NCBI GenBank assembly: GCA_027257055.1
Contig: JAPVLO010000519.1
Coordinates: 1,177,418-1,241,417, forward strand
Direction of reading: 5' to 3'
DNA length: 64,000 bases
Origin: Cephalopachus bancanus
Lineage: Eukaryota > Chordata > Mammalia > Primates > Tarsiidae
Shown here: piece by piece, positions 24,346 to 34,651 of the stretch
Numbering within the stretch: position 1 is the stretch's first letter
Layout of the letters: every line of letters starts with the position of its first letter
Notes under the pieces: generated by a model
Told to the model about the DNA's origin: nothing
Seen by the model: only the letters and a program-made list of their open reading frames with translations
The model's database searches: none
Program-made: the position numbers and the translations under genes

Positions 24346-24518
24346 GTCTCAAATAAGCAACCTAACTTTATACCTCAAGAAACTAGAAAAGGAAGAACAA
24401 ACCAAGTTCAAAATTTGCAGAAGAAAGGAAACAAAAAGGATCACAGCAGAAGTAAATTAAAGGCAAAAAAAGTGAAAAATATAAATGACATTAAGAGCTA
24501 GTTTTTGTTTTACACAGC

Positions 24519-24539
24519 ATGACTGGCGACATTAGCTAA
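24519..24539 (+). promoter_or_regulatory. AMD1-type upstream ORF (polyamine-responsive uORF) in retrocopy
   Basis: A six-codon ORF, MTGDIS then TAA, sits about 280 bp before the coding start. The known mammalian AMD1 mRNA carries the uORF MAGDIS, whose peptide stalls ribosomes when polyamines are high. Here Ala-2 reads Thr, while the C-terminal Asp-Ile-Ser, the important part, is kept. Its presence shows that the retrocopy extends to near the real 5' cap site. Confidence 0.92.
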
Positions 24540-26317
24540 CACTTGCTCTACTTTCTCTAATGGAGAAGCAGCAGACTACAAGAGACTGAATTGAATCTGC
24601 CTCTATTTCCAAACAGGTTCTCACATTCAACTTTCATTCATAAAAAGCCGGGGAAATTTTACTAGTTTTTCTTTTTAATGTTAATATAAAATTAAAACTA
24701 AAATAAGGAACCAGAACTTTAGTAACACAGCTGGAACAATCGGCAGTGGAGGCAGTGGGAGAAGAGGTTTAATTTAGTTGATTTTCTGTGGTTGTTGGTT
24801 GCTCACTAGTCTTACAGTGATGGAAGGTGCACATTTTTTCGAAGGGACCAAGAAGCTGCTGGAGGTTTGGTTCTCCCAGCAACAGCACAATGCGAACCAG
24901 GGGTCCAAGTGGGAAGTACTTCTGAAGGATGTGCAGTGCTCAATCATAAGTGTGACAAACACTGACAAGTAGGAAGTTTATTTACTCCAAGAGAGTAGCA
25001 TTTTGTCTCCAAGAGATGTTTTGTTTTTAAAACATGTGATATCACCCTCTTGCTGAAAGTGCTGGTTCCCCTGTTGAAGCTTGCTAGGGATGACAGTGGC
25101 TTTGACTCAATTCAAAGCTTCTTTTATTCTCATATGAATTTCATGAAACTTTCTCACCAAGGGTACCCATACTGGAGTTTCCAGGAAGAAATAGAAGTTC
25201 TTAATGCAATTTTCTCAAATGGAGCAGCATACTGCCTGGAAGGTATCAATTCTGACTGTTGGTACTTATATACTCTGGATTTCTCAGAGAGCTGGGTAAT
25301 AAGTCAGCCAGATCAAACCCTGGAGATTCTGATGAGTGAGCTTGACCCAGCAGTCATAGACCAGTTCTACATGAAAGATGGTGTTACTGCAAAGGACGTC
25401 ACTCCTAAGAGTGGAATTCGTGACCTGATACCAGGTTCTGTCATTGATGCCACACTGCTCAATTCCTGTGGGTATTCGATGAATGGAATGAAATCAGATG
25501 GAACATATTGGACTATTCACATCACTCCATAACCAGAATTTTCTATTTGCTTTGAAACAAACTTAAATCGGACCTCCTATGATGGCCTGATCAGGATAAT
25601 TGTAGAAGTCTTCAAACCGAGAAAATTCGTGGCCACCTTGTTCAATGATTACAATTTTGTTTTTACCAGTTTTGCTAAGAAGCAGCAACAACAGCAGAAT
25701 TGATTAAGAAAAATGAAGAAAAAAGGCAAAAAGAGAATACATGTAGAATGTGTTGGCTGCTTTCTATATGTTGATACCGGGGGTCACACTTTCCAAAGCC
25801 ACCACTTTGTAGTTGCAGAAAGCCTTAGATGTAATGATAGTGTAATCATTTTGAATTGTATGCATTATTATATCAAGGAGTTAGAGATCTTGCATGAATG
25901 CTCTCTTCCTTGTTTTGGTATTCTCTGCCACTCTTGCTGTGAAATTGAAGTGCATATAGAAAGAAACCTTTTACTATATGAAATTGTACAATATCTGTAA
26001 AAACTCAAATTGGCTTATGCAGATTGTGATATTTATCCAGATATCATCCAAAATTCCCCACACACAAGGCTTTCGTCCTTACTGTGTTGGCCTCAGTCTA
26101 TCTGGGACTGCTCTATTAAATTGCTGCCAGAATTTTACATTCAGTTGCCTCTACTTTCTAGAACATATTCTTTACTAATGTTATTGAAACCAGTTTCTAC
26201 TTCATATAGATGTTTTTTGCAGTAGCAATTAAAATTTTTCTTTGACGAGTGGAGTCCTCTTAAGAAAATTATTCCAGTTCCCCTTTCTCTGTGTTCCTAT
26301 TCTCAGCCTCTATATCT

Positions 26318-26541
26318 TTTCATATTTTTTGTCCTCACAATATTTGATAACTTCTGGATTAATGAGGTGATGTTTTGCTCCTTCTGTACTTATAAATGAA
26401 ACACCCTTTAAAAAAGTGTTTCTAAACATAAAATCTACTTGGTTTGAAATCGAGTGGTTGGAACACTGTTTTGACTTTTTTGAGCATGTTGTTGATTGAA
26501 ACTTTCATTGAAGAAATTTTCAGTCAGTGTGATCACTTATA
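26318..26541 (+). repeat. Direct repeat, copy 1, in the AMD1 retrocopy 3' UTR
   Basis: About 220 bp starting at 'catattttttgtcctcacaa' recurs at 27392-27612 with only about ten differences. The two copies have the same orientation, about 1.07 kb apart. The sequences after the copies differ completely. Confidence 0.92.
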
Positions 26542-27391
26542 TCACTACATTGTCTGCTAATGGATTTCTTTCCTCACATTGTGTCTCTCCTAAGCCCCAT
26601 ATGAAGCAATACATTGTTAACACTGTGAGTTTATACACTCATCTTAGACTCTAGATGGGGACACGAGAGATGTCCCTGGGTTTATTTTCTTTTCGGGGCA
26701 CAGGAATTTGGCCTCCTCAGTATTGGCATAAGCTTTTTTGGAAGATTCTGAGTTGATTCGCAGGAAGGTCCATAGAGAGTTGCAGGTTGAGATTAGGGTG
26801 TACTGGCTGAACTGTGGAAACCACAGGCAATTCTTTGTTCCTGAATAATGAGATCAGCTTCTAATAAGTGCCACACCTTTACTAACTTATGAAGTAGAGG
26901 TATGAAAGAATTTTTATTTAACTGATTACAGGGGGATTTAGCATAAAGGTTGTACTGCCTTCCATAAATCAAATCAGCTTGGACCATTCATTCACCTTAA
27001 CTTTTACATTAGCTGCCATTTCCACTAATTTCCATTAATAATATACTGCAAACTTTGGTTCAAAGCAGAATTTATGTCTTTTTCATCTTGTGACTTTAAA
27101 GTTCTGTAACTGTGATGACATGTGGGTTCATCTGCTCTTCTAACTATGGTGTTCCTTTCACTATAACATTTACAAGAATCCAATAAATGACTGCCCAGAA
27201 TGACAAGTGTCCAGGTTATTCAGATAAACACCATGAATCAGAATATGTGAGTCAATGCATAAATAAAACAAAATTTCAAAATACTCAATGGGAAGCTACT
27301 AGAAATAAGGCTTTCACAAGTTGACATCTTTTATCTGTATTTGCAAATACTGTGGGATTTAAGCAACCAAAAACAGCAAAGACGACTGGTT

Positions 27392-27612
27392 TTATATTTT
27401 TTGTCCTCACAATATTTGATAATTTCTGGATTGATGAGGTGATGTTTTGCTCCTTCTGTACTTATAAATGAAACACCTTTTAAAGAAGTGTTTCTAAACA
27501 TAAAATCTACTTGGTTTGAAATCGAGTGGTTGGAACACTGTTTTGACTTTTTTGAGCATGTTGTTGATTGAAACTTTCATTGAAGAAATTTCCAATCAGT
27601 GTGATCACTTAG
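27392..27612 (+). repeat. Direct repeat, copy 2, in the AMD1 retrocopy 3' UTR
   Basis: The partner of 26318-26541. It is followed by sequence leading to the AATAAA at 27964, so this copy is the one attached to the distal 3' end. Confidence 0.92.
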
Positions 27613-27963
27613 ATTTTGTACTGAGCACAGCACATACAGCACAGCACATCTGAGGTGCACTGTTATGAGGACCAATGCTCAAGGTGAATTTTGTTCCTGA
27701 ACAGTATCCCAGTAGAGTTGATATTTGTGGGCTTGAGGTCTGGCTTGTTGGGTATTTTTCTAATAGGTCTAAGAATTCTAATATTCACCTACACAGATTT
27801 GTATGGAACAAAACCTAGAAGAATGAAGACTGTAGGGTGACTAGTGATCTAGTTTCATCCTAGTATGATAAAAGAGGGATGTTTTGGTGCCATAATTTTT
27901 CCCTTCATTGGTGTTGGACTAAAAATTAGTTGAAATGTATTTCTGTATCACAATTTAAGCTTC

Positions 27964-27969
27964 AATAAA
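27964..27969 (+). terminator. Poly(A) signal AATAAA of the AMD1 retrocopy
   Basis: AATAAA lies 22-27 bp before the start of the 3' target-site duplication. The expected poly(A) tail has eroded to a few A residues (AACAAAAAGG). That fits an old insertion. Confidence 0.8.
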
Positions 27970-30741
27970 AGTTTGATTGTCTAGTAACAAAAAGGAGCTA
28001 GTTTTCTGAAAAATAAACAGAATTGACAAAATTTTAGCTAGACTAAAGAAAGACTTAAGTAACATTAAAAATGAATGAGGTAACATTACAACTAACACTA
28101 AAGAAATATTACAAAAAGGTTATAAGAGACTGCTATAAGCCACTATATGCCAACAAGTTGGATAACCTAAAATAGACAGATAAACTCCTAGATATATACA
28201 ACCTACCATAACTGAGTCATGAAGAAACAGAAAATTTGAACAGACCAATAACAGGTTAGGAGATTGAAAAAGTAATAAAAACCTCTCAACAACAACAAAA
28301 ACAACAAGAAGCCCAAGACTGAATGACTTTGTAGCTAAATTATATCAAGCAACAAAATAAGAAATGAGCCCAATCCTTTTCAAACTGTTCCAAAAAAATA
28401 GAAATAGAGGGAATACTTCCAAACTCATGTTATGAGGCCAGCATCACCCTTATACCAAAATCAGACAAAGATATCCCAAATAAAAACGGCATGCCAATAT
28501 TTCTGATGAACATACATACAAAAATCCTCAGAAAAAGTAATAAAACTGAATTATACAACAAAATCAAATGAGATGTATCACTGGGATGCTAGATTATTTT
28601 AACATACACAAATAAACCCATGTGCTACACCACATTTAGAGAATGAAAAATAAAAACCACATGGTCATCTCAATAGACAGATTAAAAACATTTGACAAAA
28701 TTCAACATGCTTTCATGATACAAACTCTCAACAAATTGGAAATAGAAGAAATTATCTCAACATATTATAAGCCATATGTGACAAAGCCACAGCTAACATT
28801 ATATGCAATGGTGAAAAGCTGAAATATTTTCCCTGAAGATCAGGAAAAATACAAGAATACTCACTTTCACCACAGCTATTTATCACAGTAATGGAAGTCC
28901 TAGCCAAGCAATAAACAAGAGAAATAAATAAAAGGCATCCAAATAAGAAAGGTTTCTGTTTGCAAATGACATGATATTATATATAAGAAACCCTAAAGAC
29001 TCCACCAAAAAACTATTACAGCTAATAAATGAATTCAGTAAAGTTACAAAATACAAAATCAAAATACAGTCAGTTGTATTCTTATATACTTAACAATAAA
29101 CTATGGGAAACATAAATTAAGACAACAATTCCATTTCAAATAGCATCAAATAATTAAATACTTAGGAATAAACTTAAGCAAGGAGGCGAAAGATGTGAAC
29201 ACTATAATCTACAAAACATTGAAAGAAATTAAAGACATAAATAAATGATAAGATGCCCCATGTCCATGAATTGTAGAATCAATATTGTTAAAACATTCAT
29301 GCTACCCCAAATTATCTACAGTTTCAATGTAATCTCTATCATAATTCCAATGGAATTTTACACAGAAATAGAAAAATATGATTATAATTTTTTATGAAAC
29401 CATAGAAGATCCCCAAAAGCTAAAGTGATACTTGAGCAAGAAGAACAAAACTGGAAGAGTCACACTTCTTATTTAAAATTGCAATCGAGAGCTATAGCAA
29501 TCAAAACAATATGGTGCTGGCATGAAAACGAACACATAGACCAATAAAACAGAATAGAGAAACTCAAAATAAACCCACATACATACAGAATGAAGAAAGA
29601 ACAGTCTCTTCAATAAATGTTGTTGGGAATACTAGATATCCACATGTGAAAGAATTATATTGGATCTTTAGCTTATGCTATATTAAAAAATCAATTTAAA
29701 ATGGATGAAAGACTTAAACATAAAACTGAAAACCATAAACCTCCTGGAAAATAAATAAGGAAAAATCTCCAAGACATTACTCTTGGCAATAATTTTTTTA
29801 ATATGACCCCAAAAGCATGGACAATAAAGGGAAAAATAAACAAATGGGACTACATCAAACTAAAAATGTCTTCACAGCAAATAAATCAACAGATAAAGTG
29901 AGAAGAAAAACTATGACATGAGAAGAAAATAATCTTAAACCACATATCTGACAATGAGTTAGCATTTAAACTTTGTAAGGAACTCATACAGCACAATAGA
30001 AATAGCAACTAACAATCATAGTAAAATGGTCACAGTAGGATGACTATAGCAAATGACTAAGTAGTGTATGTTTCAAGATAGCTAGAAGGGAAGATTTTTG
30101 AATGTTGTCATCACAAAGAAATGATAAATATTCAAAGTAATTGACATGGCAATTACCCTGACCTGATTATTATACTACATACACATATATTGAAACATCA
30201 CATTGTACCTCATTAATATGTATAAATATTATGTGTTAATTACACGTTTAAAAACTAAATTTAAAAAATCCTTGCCAAAAATGAGCAAACAACCAGAATA
30301 GACATTTTTTCCAGGAAAACATTTAAATAGTCAACAGGTTTATGAAAAGTTTTTCAACATCACTAATTGCTAGGGAAATTCAAATCAAAAGAACAATAAA
30401 CTATTACCTCATAACTGTTAGAATAATTTTTATCAAAAAGTCAAAAGGTAACAATTCTTGGTCAGGATATGGAGAAAAAGATTCTTTATAGTTCATTGTG
30501 CAAATGTAAATGGGTATAACACTTATGAAAAACAGTATGGAGTTTCTTCAAAAAACTTAAAGAAGAACTATTACATAATCCAACAATCCTGTTTCTAGGA
30601 ATACATTCAAACGGAATGAAATAAGTATCTCAAAGAGATATCTGTACTCTCATGTTCATTGCAGGATTATTCACAATAGCCAAAAAAATGAAAATAAACT
30701 ATGTCCATAGATGTGTGGATGGATACAGAAATAATTGTGAT

Positions 30742-30742
30742 A

Positions 30743-30796
<54 letters not shown>
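30742..30796. repeat. Compound (CA)n(GA)n microsatellite
   Basis: About ten CA units pass straight into about nineteen GA units, within the ORF2 end of the ancient host L1. Open frames here (THTH/REREREN) are artefacts. Confidence 0.95.
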
Positions 30797-30798
<2 letters not shown>

Positions 30799-31229
30799 AC
30801 ATTAGAATATCATTCAGCCATAAAAAAGATATCCTGTCATTTGTGACAACATAGATCAACTTGAAGGGCATTATGCTAAGTAAAATAAGACAAAGACAAA
30901 TACTGTATGGTGTCACTAATATGTGGGATCTAAAAAAACAAATTTAATTCATAGAAACAGAGAATAGAATGGAGGTTTCCAGAAACTGGGTAGGGTGTAA
31001 ATGGGGAGATGTTGGTCAATGTGTACAATTTTTCAGTTATTTGATAAACAATTTGTGAAAAATACATATACAACATGGCAATTATAGTTATTAATAATGT
31101 ATTAACTTGAAATTTGCTTAGAGTAGATCGTAAGCATTCTCACAAAAAAAGGTGAGTTTAATCGTTGTGTCAATTAACTTGATTGTGGTACTCATTTAAT
31201 GTGTATCAAATCTTCATGTTGTACATTTT

Positions 31230-31304
31230 GGGCAACCTCTTCAGTCTCCTGTTGCTCTGGAATCTTTTCTGTTCTCTCAATAAATCCTACTTTCTCAAAA
31301 AAAA
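31230..31304 (+). mobile_element. 75 bp polyadenylated insertion in old L1 3' UTR
   Basis: The familiar L1 3'-UTR sequence (GTTGTACA-TTTT ... TTTAAATATATACAATTTT) is interrupted by about 75 bp ending in AATAAATCC...TCAAAAAAAA. Short repeats ACATTTT (31223-31229) and CCATTTT (31305-31311) flank it. The AATAAA, A-run and flanking repeats suggest a retroposed RNA end, such as the R region of a polyadenylated LTR or other transcript. The source is not identified. Confidence 0.6.
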
Positions 31305-31365
31305 CCATTTTAAATATATACAATTTTATTTGTCATTTGTAACTCAACAAAATGAAATTTTTTTA

Positions 31366-32000
31366 AAAAATAGCATTTGGGCAGCATCTATAGCCTGGTT
31401 ATTTTCAGACCTATCCTCCCAAGTAATCACTTAAATTGCAAGAATTGTCTTTTGAGAATCTGTAGATAGCTTGTTTTCCAACACCTGTTGAGCTCTTCAA
31501 CCTGTTGATGAAATAGGAATTATTGAGTGCTTAAGTAGTCCTATATGGCATAGTTGCAGCCTTTGAGAAGTTTGCCACCTGGTTCAGGAGTTAATGAAAT
31601 TACTTTCTTATTTTCCTGTGATCACTTTATTGAAATTGTCTTATATTTCTGTTTTAGTTTATAATAGTGGTTACCAACTATCAGGTTATCCCTGAACTGT
31701 CCCACTTGTAGCACTGAAAATTCCATATCCTAAAAAACTCACCAGCTCTACAAAAAACAGATGGTCAGTCATTTTAGAAGATACTCAGTAGTGCATCCCT
31801 TTGGGTTTTTTTTAAATCTTTATGTAAACCAGAAAAAGGCCAAAAATGAGTTTGTGTATACTATTGATATGAATTGTGTCCTTACAGTGCCTTATAGGAA
31901 ACATGTAGAAAGGAAAGAGAAGGCCTAAAATAAAGGTATCCCTTTGCCCTGAAGATTAGTTTTTAAGGAAAACTAGTAGGAAGGGATTCTAACTGTTATT
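31366..32000. other. Sequence without recognised genes or repeats
   Basis: I find no coding frame or specific repeat family here. It is one of the longer apparently non-repetitive stretches. Confidence 0.4.
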
Positions 32001-32004
32001 TGGA

Positions 32005-32192
32005 TTCACAGACTCTAATGCCAACGCTGATCTGAAGGTGAAGCTCAGGCAGTAATGCGAGCAATGAGGAGTGACTGTAAATACAGATGAAGATTTTCGT
32101 GCTGACTGTTCTCTCACCTGTCGCTGTGTGGCCCCATTTCTAACAGGTCAGGGACCAGTAAGGGCCCATGGACCAAGGGTTGGGGACCCCTG
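32005..32192. mobile_element. Non-autonomous hAT-type DNA transposon fragment
   Basis: The segment ends in GTTGGGGACCCCTG, the reverse of a CAGGGGTCCCCAAC terminal inverted repeat common in mammalian DNA transposon relics. Internal phrases (CTCAGGCAGTAATGCGAGCAA; CTGTAAATACAGATGAAG) match that family as I remember it. The other end is truncated near 32005. I am unsure of the family name. Confidence 0.75.
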
Positions 32193-32506
32193 GTCTAATC
32201 TCTTCTTTTCAATGTAAAAATTGTTTTAAAAAATGTTACTGAGAGGACAACAGCATGCAAATTTTTAGATACCTGATGGTAAAGAAAGCTTGGAATTTAT
32301 AGTCTGTCATACTCTGTGCTCTATCACAAAAACAAAGAACTAACTGAAATTACTTATGATGTCTGTCCTAGGTTATTTGAATAGACTAAGTAGTACCACT
32401 TCCTGGGGGGAGGGCACTTCAATTTTATTTTGGGAAGCAGCCAAAATTTGGTGACAAAGGTGTGAATAAACAGGGTGATTAATCCTGGAAATGCAATTTT
32501 GATTTT
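32193..32506. other. Short L1 scrap and unassigned sequence
   Basis: About 32290-32342 matches the L1 segment around the end of ORF2 (tatagtctgtcatactctg, then acaaagaact). The rest is unassigned. It may be the remains of an older L1 tail next to the inverted copy that follows. Confidence 0.45.
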
Positions 32507-32960
32507 AAAAATAGGTTGTGCTGCAATAAACATGCATAAACAGGTATCTATTTTGTAGAATGATTTGAGTTCCTCAAGGTATATTCCCTGAAGGGGGATT
32601 GAGTCATACAAAAGGTCAATTTCTAGTGGGCTGGATAAAAAAAATGTGGTACATATACATGATGGAATATTATGCAGGTATACAGAAGGACACTTGGGTG
32701 AATTTATAGTCTATCATACTCAGTGATCTATCACAGAAACAAAGAACTGAGTATCATATGCTCTCACTCATAAGTGGACCCTGAACACCATCATAATACT
32801 ACAAGAAAGGGATTGACAATAGCAGGACACTACCAGGGGAGGGTGGGGACACAACATCAATAAGGATGCATGATCACAATTCAGGCAAAGTGCAGTCCAA
32901 TGGAAGGCTTAATCTTCACGTGTATATAGACTACTTCTTTACAATAAAAAAAGATTGTGA
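32507..32960. mobile_element. L1 with 5' inversion (type C 3' UTR)
   Basis: 32507-32625 is antisense ORF2 sequence (reverse of the 'gggaatataccttgaggaac' region; minus-strand phrase [19 protein letters not shown]). From about 32626 (GGGCTGGATAAAAAAAATG) the copy runs in sense through the ORF2 end and 3' UTR to a poly(A)-like tail at about 32950. The junction of antisense to sense marks twin priming. Confidence 0.85.
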
Positions 32961-33435
32961 CTATTAAAATAATGAACAAATTTTTCTTATGAGGCTTGTA
33001 AGCTTACTCTAAAGGCATTTTTTTAACAAAACACAAAAAGAATCTTGAAACTATAGCATAATTTTTTAAAAATAAAAAATGTGTATTTTTCTAAGGTGAC
33101 AGCTTTAAAGGAAAAAATTTACTTGATGCATGCTTTTTTATGTTTGTGTTTTTCAAACACAATTTATTTAACAAACTAGAAACCCATTATTAAATCTAGT
33201 TAAATAGAGAGAAATAATGCCTGTAAACCTACAACCTAAACACAATGTTTTTATGTTTTTTTTATATAGTAGTCACTTCTTATAATGTATTATTATTCAT
33301 TTACATAATGGAATTCCATTTTTAGGTATATATCTCAGCCATCTGAAGCACCAGCAAATATAAATAAATAAATCAATCAAAATAAAAATGCACTTGTTTA
33401 AGACTGGAAAGACTATCAATGATTTACCACCCTTT

Positions 33436-33724
33436 TTTTTTTTTTTGAGTTGGAGTCTCACACTGTCACTGAGACTGGAGTGCAGTGGCCGCTCCCAGCC
33501 ACCACAGCCTCGACCTGCTGGGCTCTGGCGATCCTTCCACCTCAGCCTTCCAAGTAGCTGGAACTACAGGCATGCACTACCACGCCCAGTTAATTTTTTG
33601 ATTTATTGTGGAGATGAGGTCTTGCCAAGTTGCCCAGGTGGGTCTTGAACCCACAGGCTCAGGCAATCCACTCAACTCAGCCTCCCAAAGCGTGGGGTTA
33701 CAGGCTGAGGCACTGAGCCCGGCT
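33436..33724 (-). mobile_element. Dimeric Alu, young type, antisense
   Basis: The left edge is a T-run followed by GAGTTGGAGTCTCACACTG; the right edge is GAGCCCGGC. Flanking GATTTACCACCCTTT (33421-33435) and GATTTACTGCCCTTT (33725-33739) are the target-site duplication, with two differences. Confidence 0.94.
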
Positions 33725-33969
33725 GATTTACTGCCCTTTCAAATGCAATTATTCAATGCCAAATTACACAAAGTCTTCTGTGTAACTTCTTTCTTTTGTT
33801 TGAAAATTTAGACATACATTTTTGAAGTAGGAATGTTTAGTCTTTCTTATTTCCTGATGTGAATTTCAGCTTTCCAACAGTGATGTTTCTTGGAGTCTGT
33901 AGCTGGTTAAATGAGAGATTCACGTCAATCTCCATGTCAAGAGGATAAAGAAGCCAACCTAAAATAACT

Positions 33970-34350
33970 TCTGTCTTAGTCTGTTCAGTCTTCTGTAACA
34001 AAATACCTGGATACCTACAAATAGAAATACTTAGATAACTTATAAACAAAAATTTATTACTCACAGTTCTGGAGGTTAGGAAGTCCAAGATCAAGACAGC
34101 AGCTGATTCAATGTCTGATAAGTGCTTGTTCTCTGCTTCAAAGATACTGTCTTGTTGCTACATCCTCCCATAGTGTAACAGAGTGGAAGATGCACTCAAG
34201 CCTCTTTTAAAAGTGTGTTACTTTCATTCATGAAAGCAAAACCCTCATGGCCTAATCACCTCCTAAAGATTTTACCTATTATTACCACCAAAATGGAAAT
34301 TAGGTTTCAACATGAATTTTGAAAGGATGTAAGAATTCAACCATGGCAAC
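33970..34350 (-). mobile_element. MaLR-type LTR (MST/MLT1-like), antisense
   Basis: Reading the complement gives the typical ERVL-MaLR LTR course, from the 'catgttgaaa' 5' region to the 3' end '...ttttgttacagaa..gactaaga' (plus: GTCTTAGTCTGTTC at 33978). Internal phrases such as CACAGTTCTGGAGGTTAGGA also fit. It is diverged, so the subfamily is open. Confidence 0.7.
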
Positions 34351-34651
34351 TCTCAATGACTTAAGCTTCTGGTTTTATCTCCTACTTTTATGACAGACAG
34401 ATTCTTGCCCCAGGGTTATTGCAATAGTTGAACACATGGCACACTGCATTGGACAAATGAAATTTAAAAACAGTTTATTAGTGACATATACTCACAGCCC
34501 TGGGGAGTAGAGCACTGCATGCCATGCAAGGACACAGGCTTGTTGCACTTGAGACCATAGTGAAGAACCAAGGGGTAAGACAAGCTTTGTAGTATTAAAC
34601 GGGACCCTGGTTTATGCACGAAGATGTTATTGGATTGAAAAATAGCAATGC

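Larger units (their letters stand above)
24508..27990 (+). pseudogene. AMD1P: AMD1 (S-adenosylmethionine decarboxylase) processed pseudogene
   Basis: A retrocopy of an almost complete AMD1 mRNA. The 5' UTR starts about 24511; the coding remnant spans 24820-25703 and starts [19 protein letters not shown] stop follows at 24970 and a frameshift near 25000. The frame at 25050-25532 keeps [20 protein letters not shown] and the [20 protein letters not shown] region. After a stop at 25530-25532 the C-terminus continues to [15 protein letters not shown] and TGA at 25701. Relative to the enzyme as I know it, about ten codons are missing after NQGS and about thirty before NDYNFVF. The active enzyme makes decarboxylated SAM for spermidine synthesis via a pyruvoyl group; this copy cannot. 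There are no introns, and a poly(A) signal lies at 27964. The flanks AAGAGCTAGTTTTTG (24493-24507) and AAAGGAGCTAGTTTTCTG (27991-28008) form the target-site duplication. Confidence 0.96.
15310..31365 (+). mobile_element. Second ancient L1 (L1M-type) hosting four nested insertions
   Basis: Degraded L1 sequence runs 15310-15533, 15746-16164, 23288-23794, 24346-24507 and 27991-31365. Removing the insertions joins the pieces in the correct ORF2 order: an endonuclease-like segment near 23288-23340, reverse transcriptase near 28250-29000, the C-terminus near 30600-30850, and the 3' UTR to 31365. The residual length is about 4.5 kb. The direction is plus throughout. No open frame survives. Confidence 0.8.
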
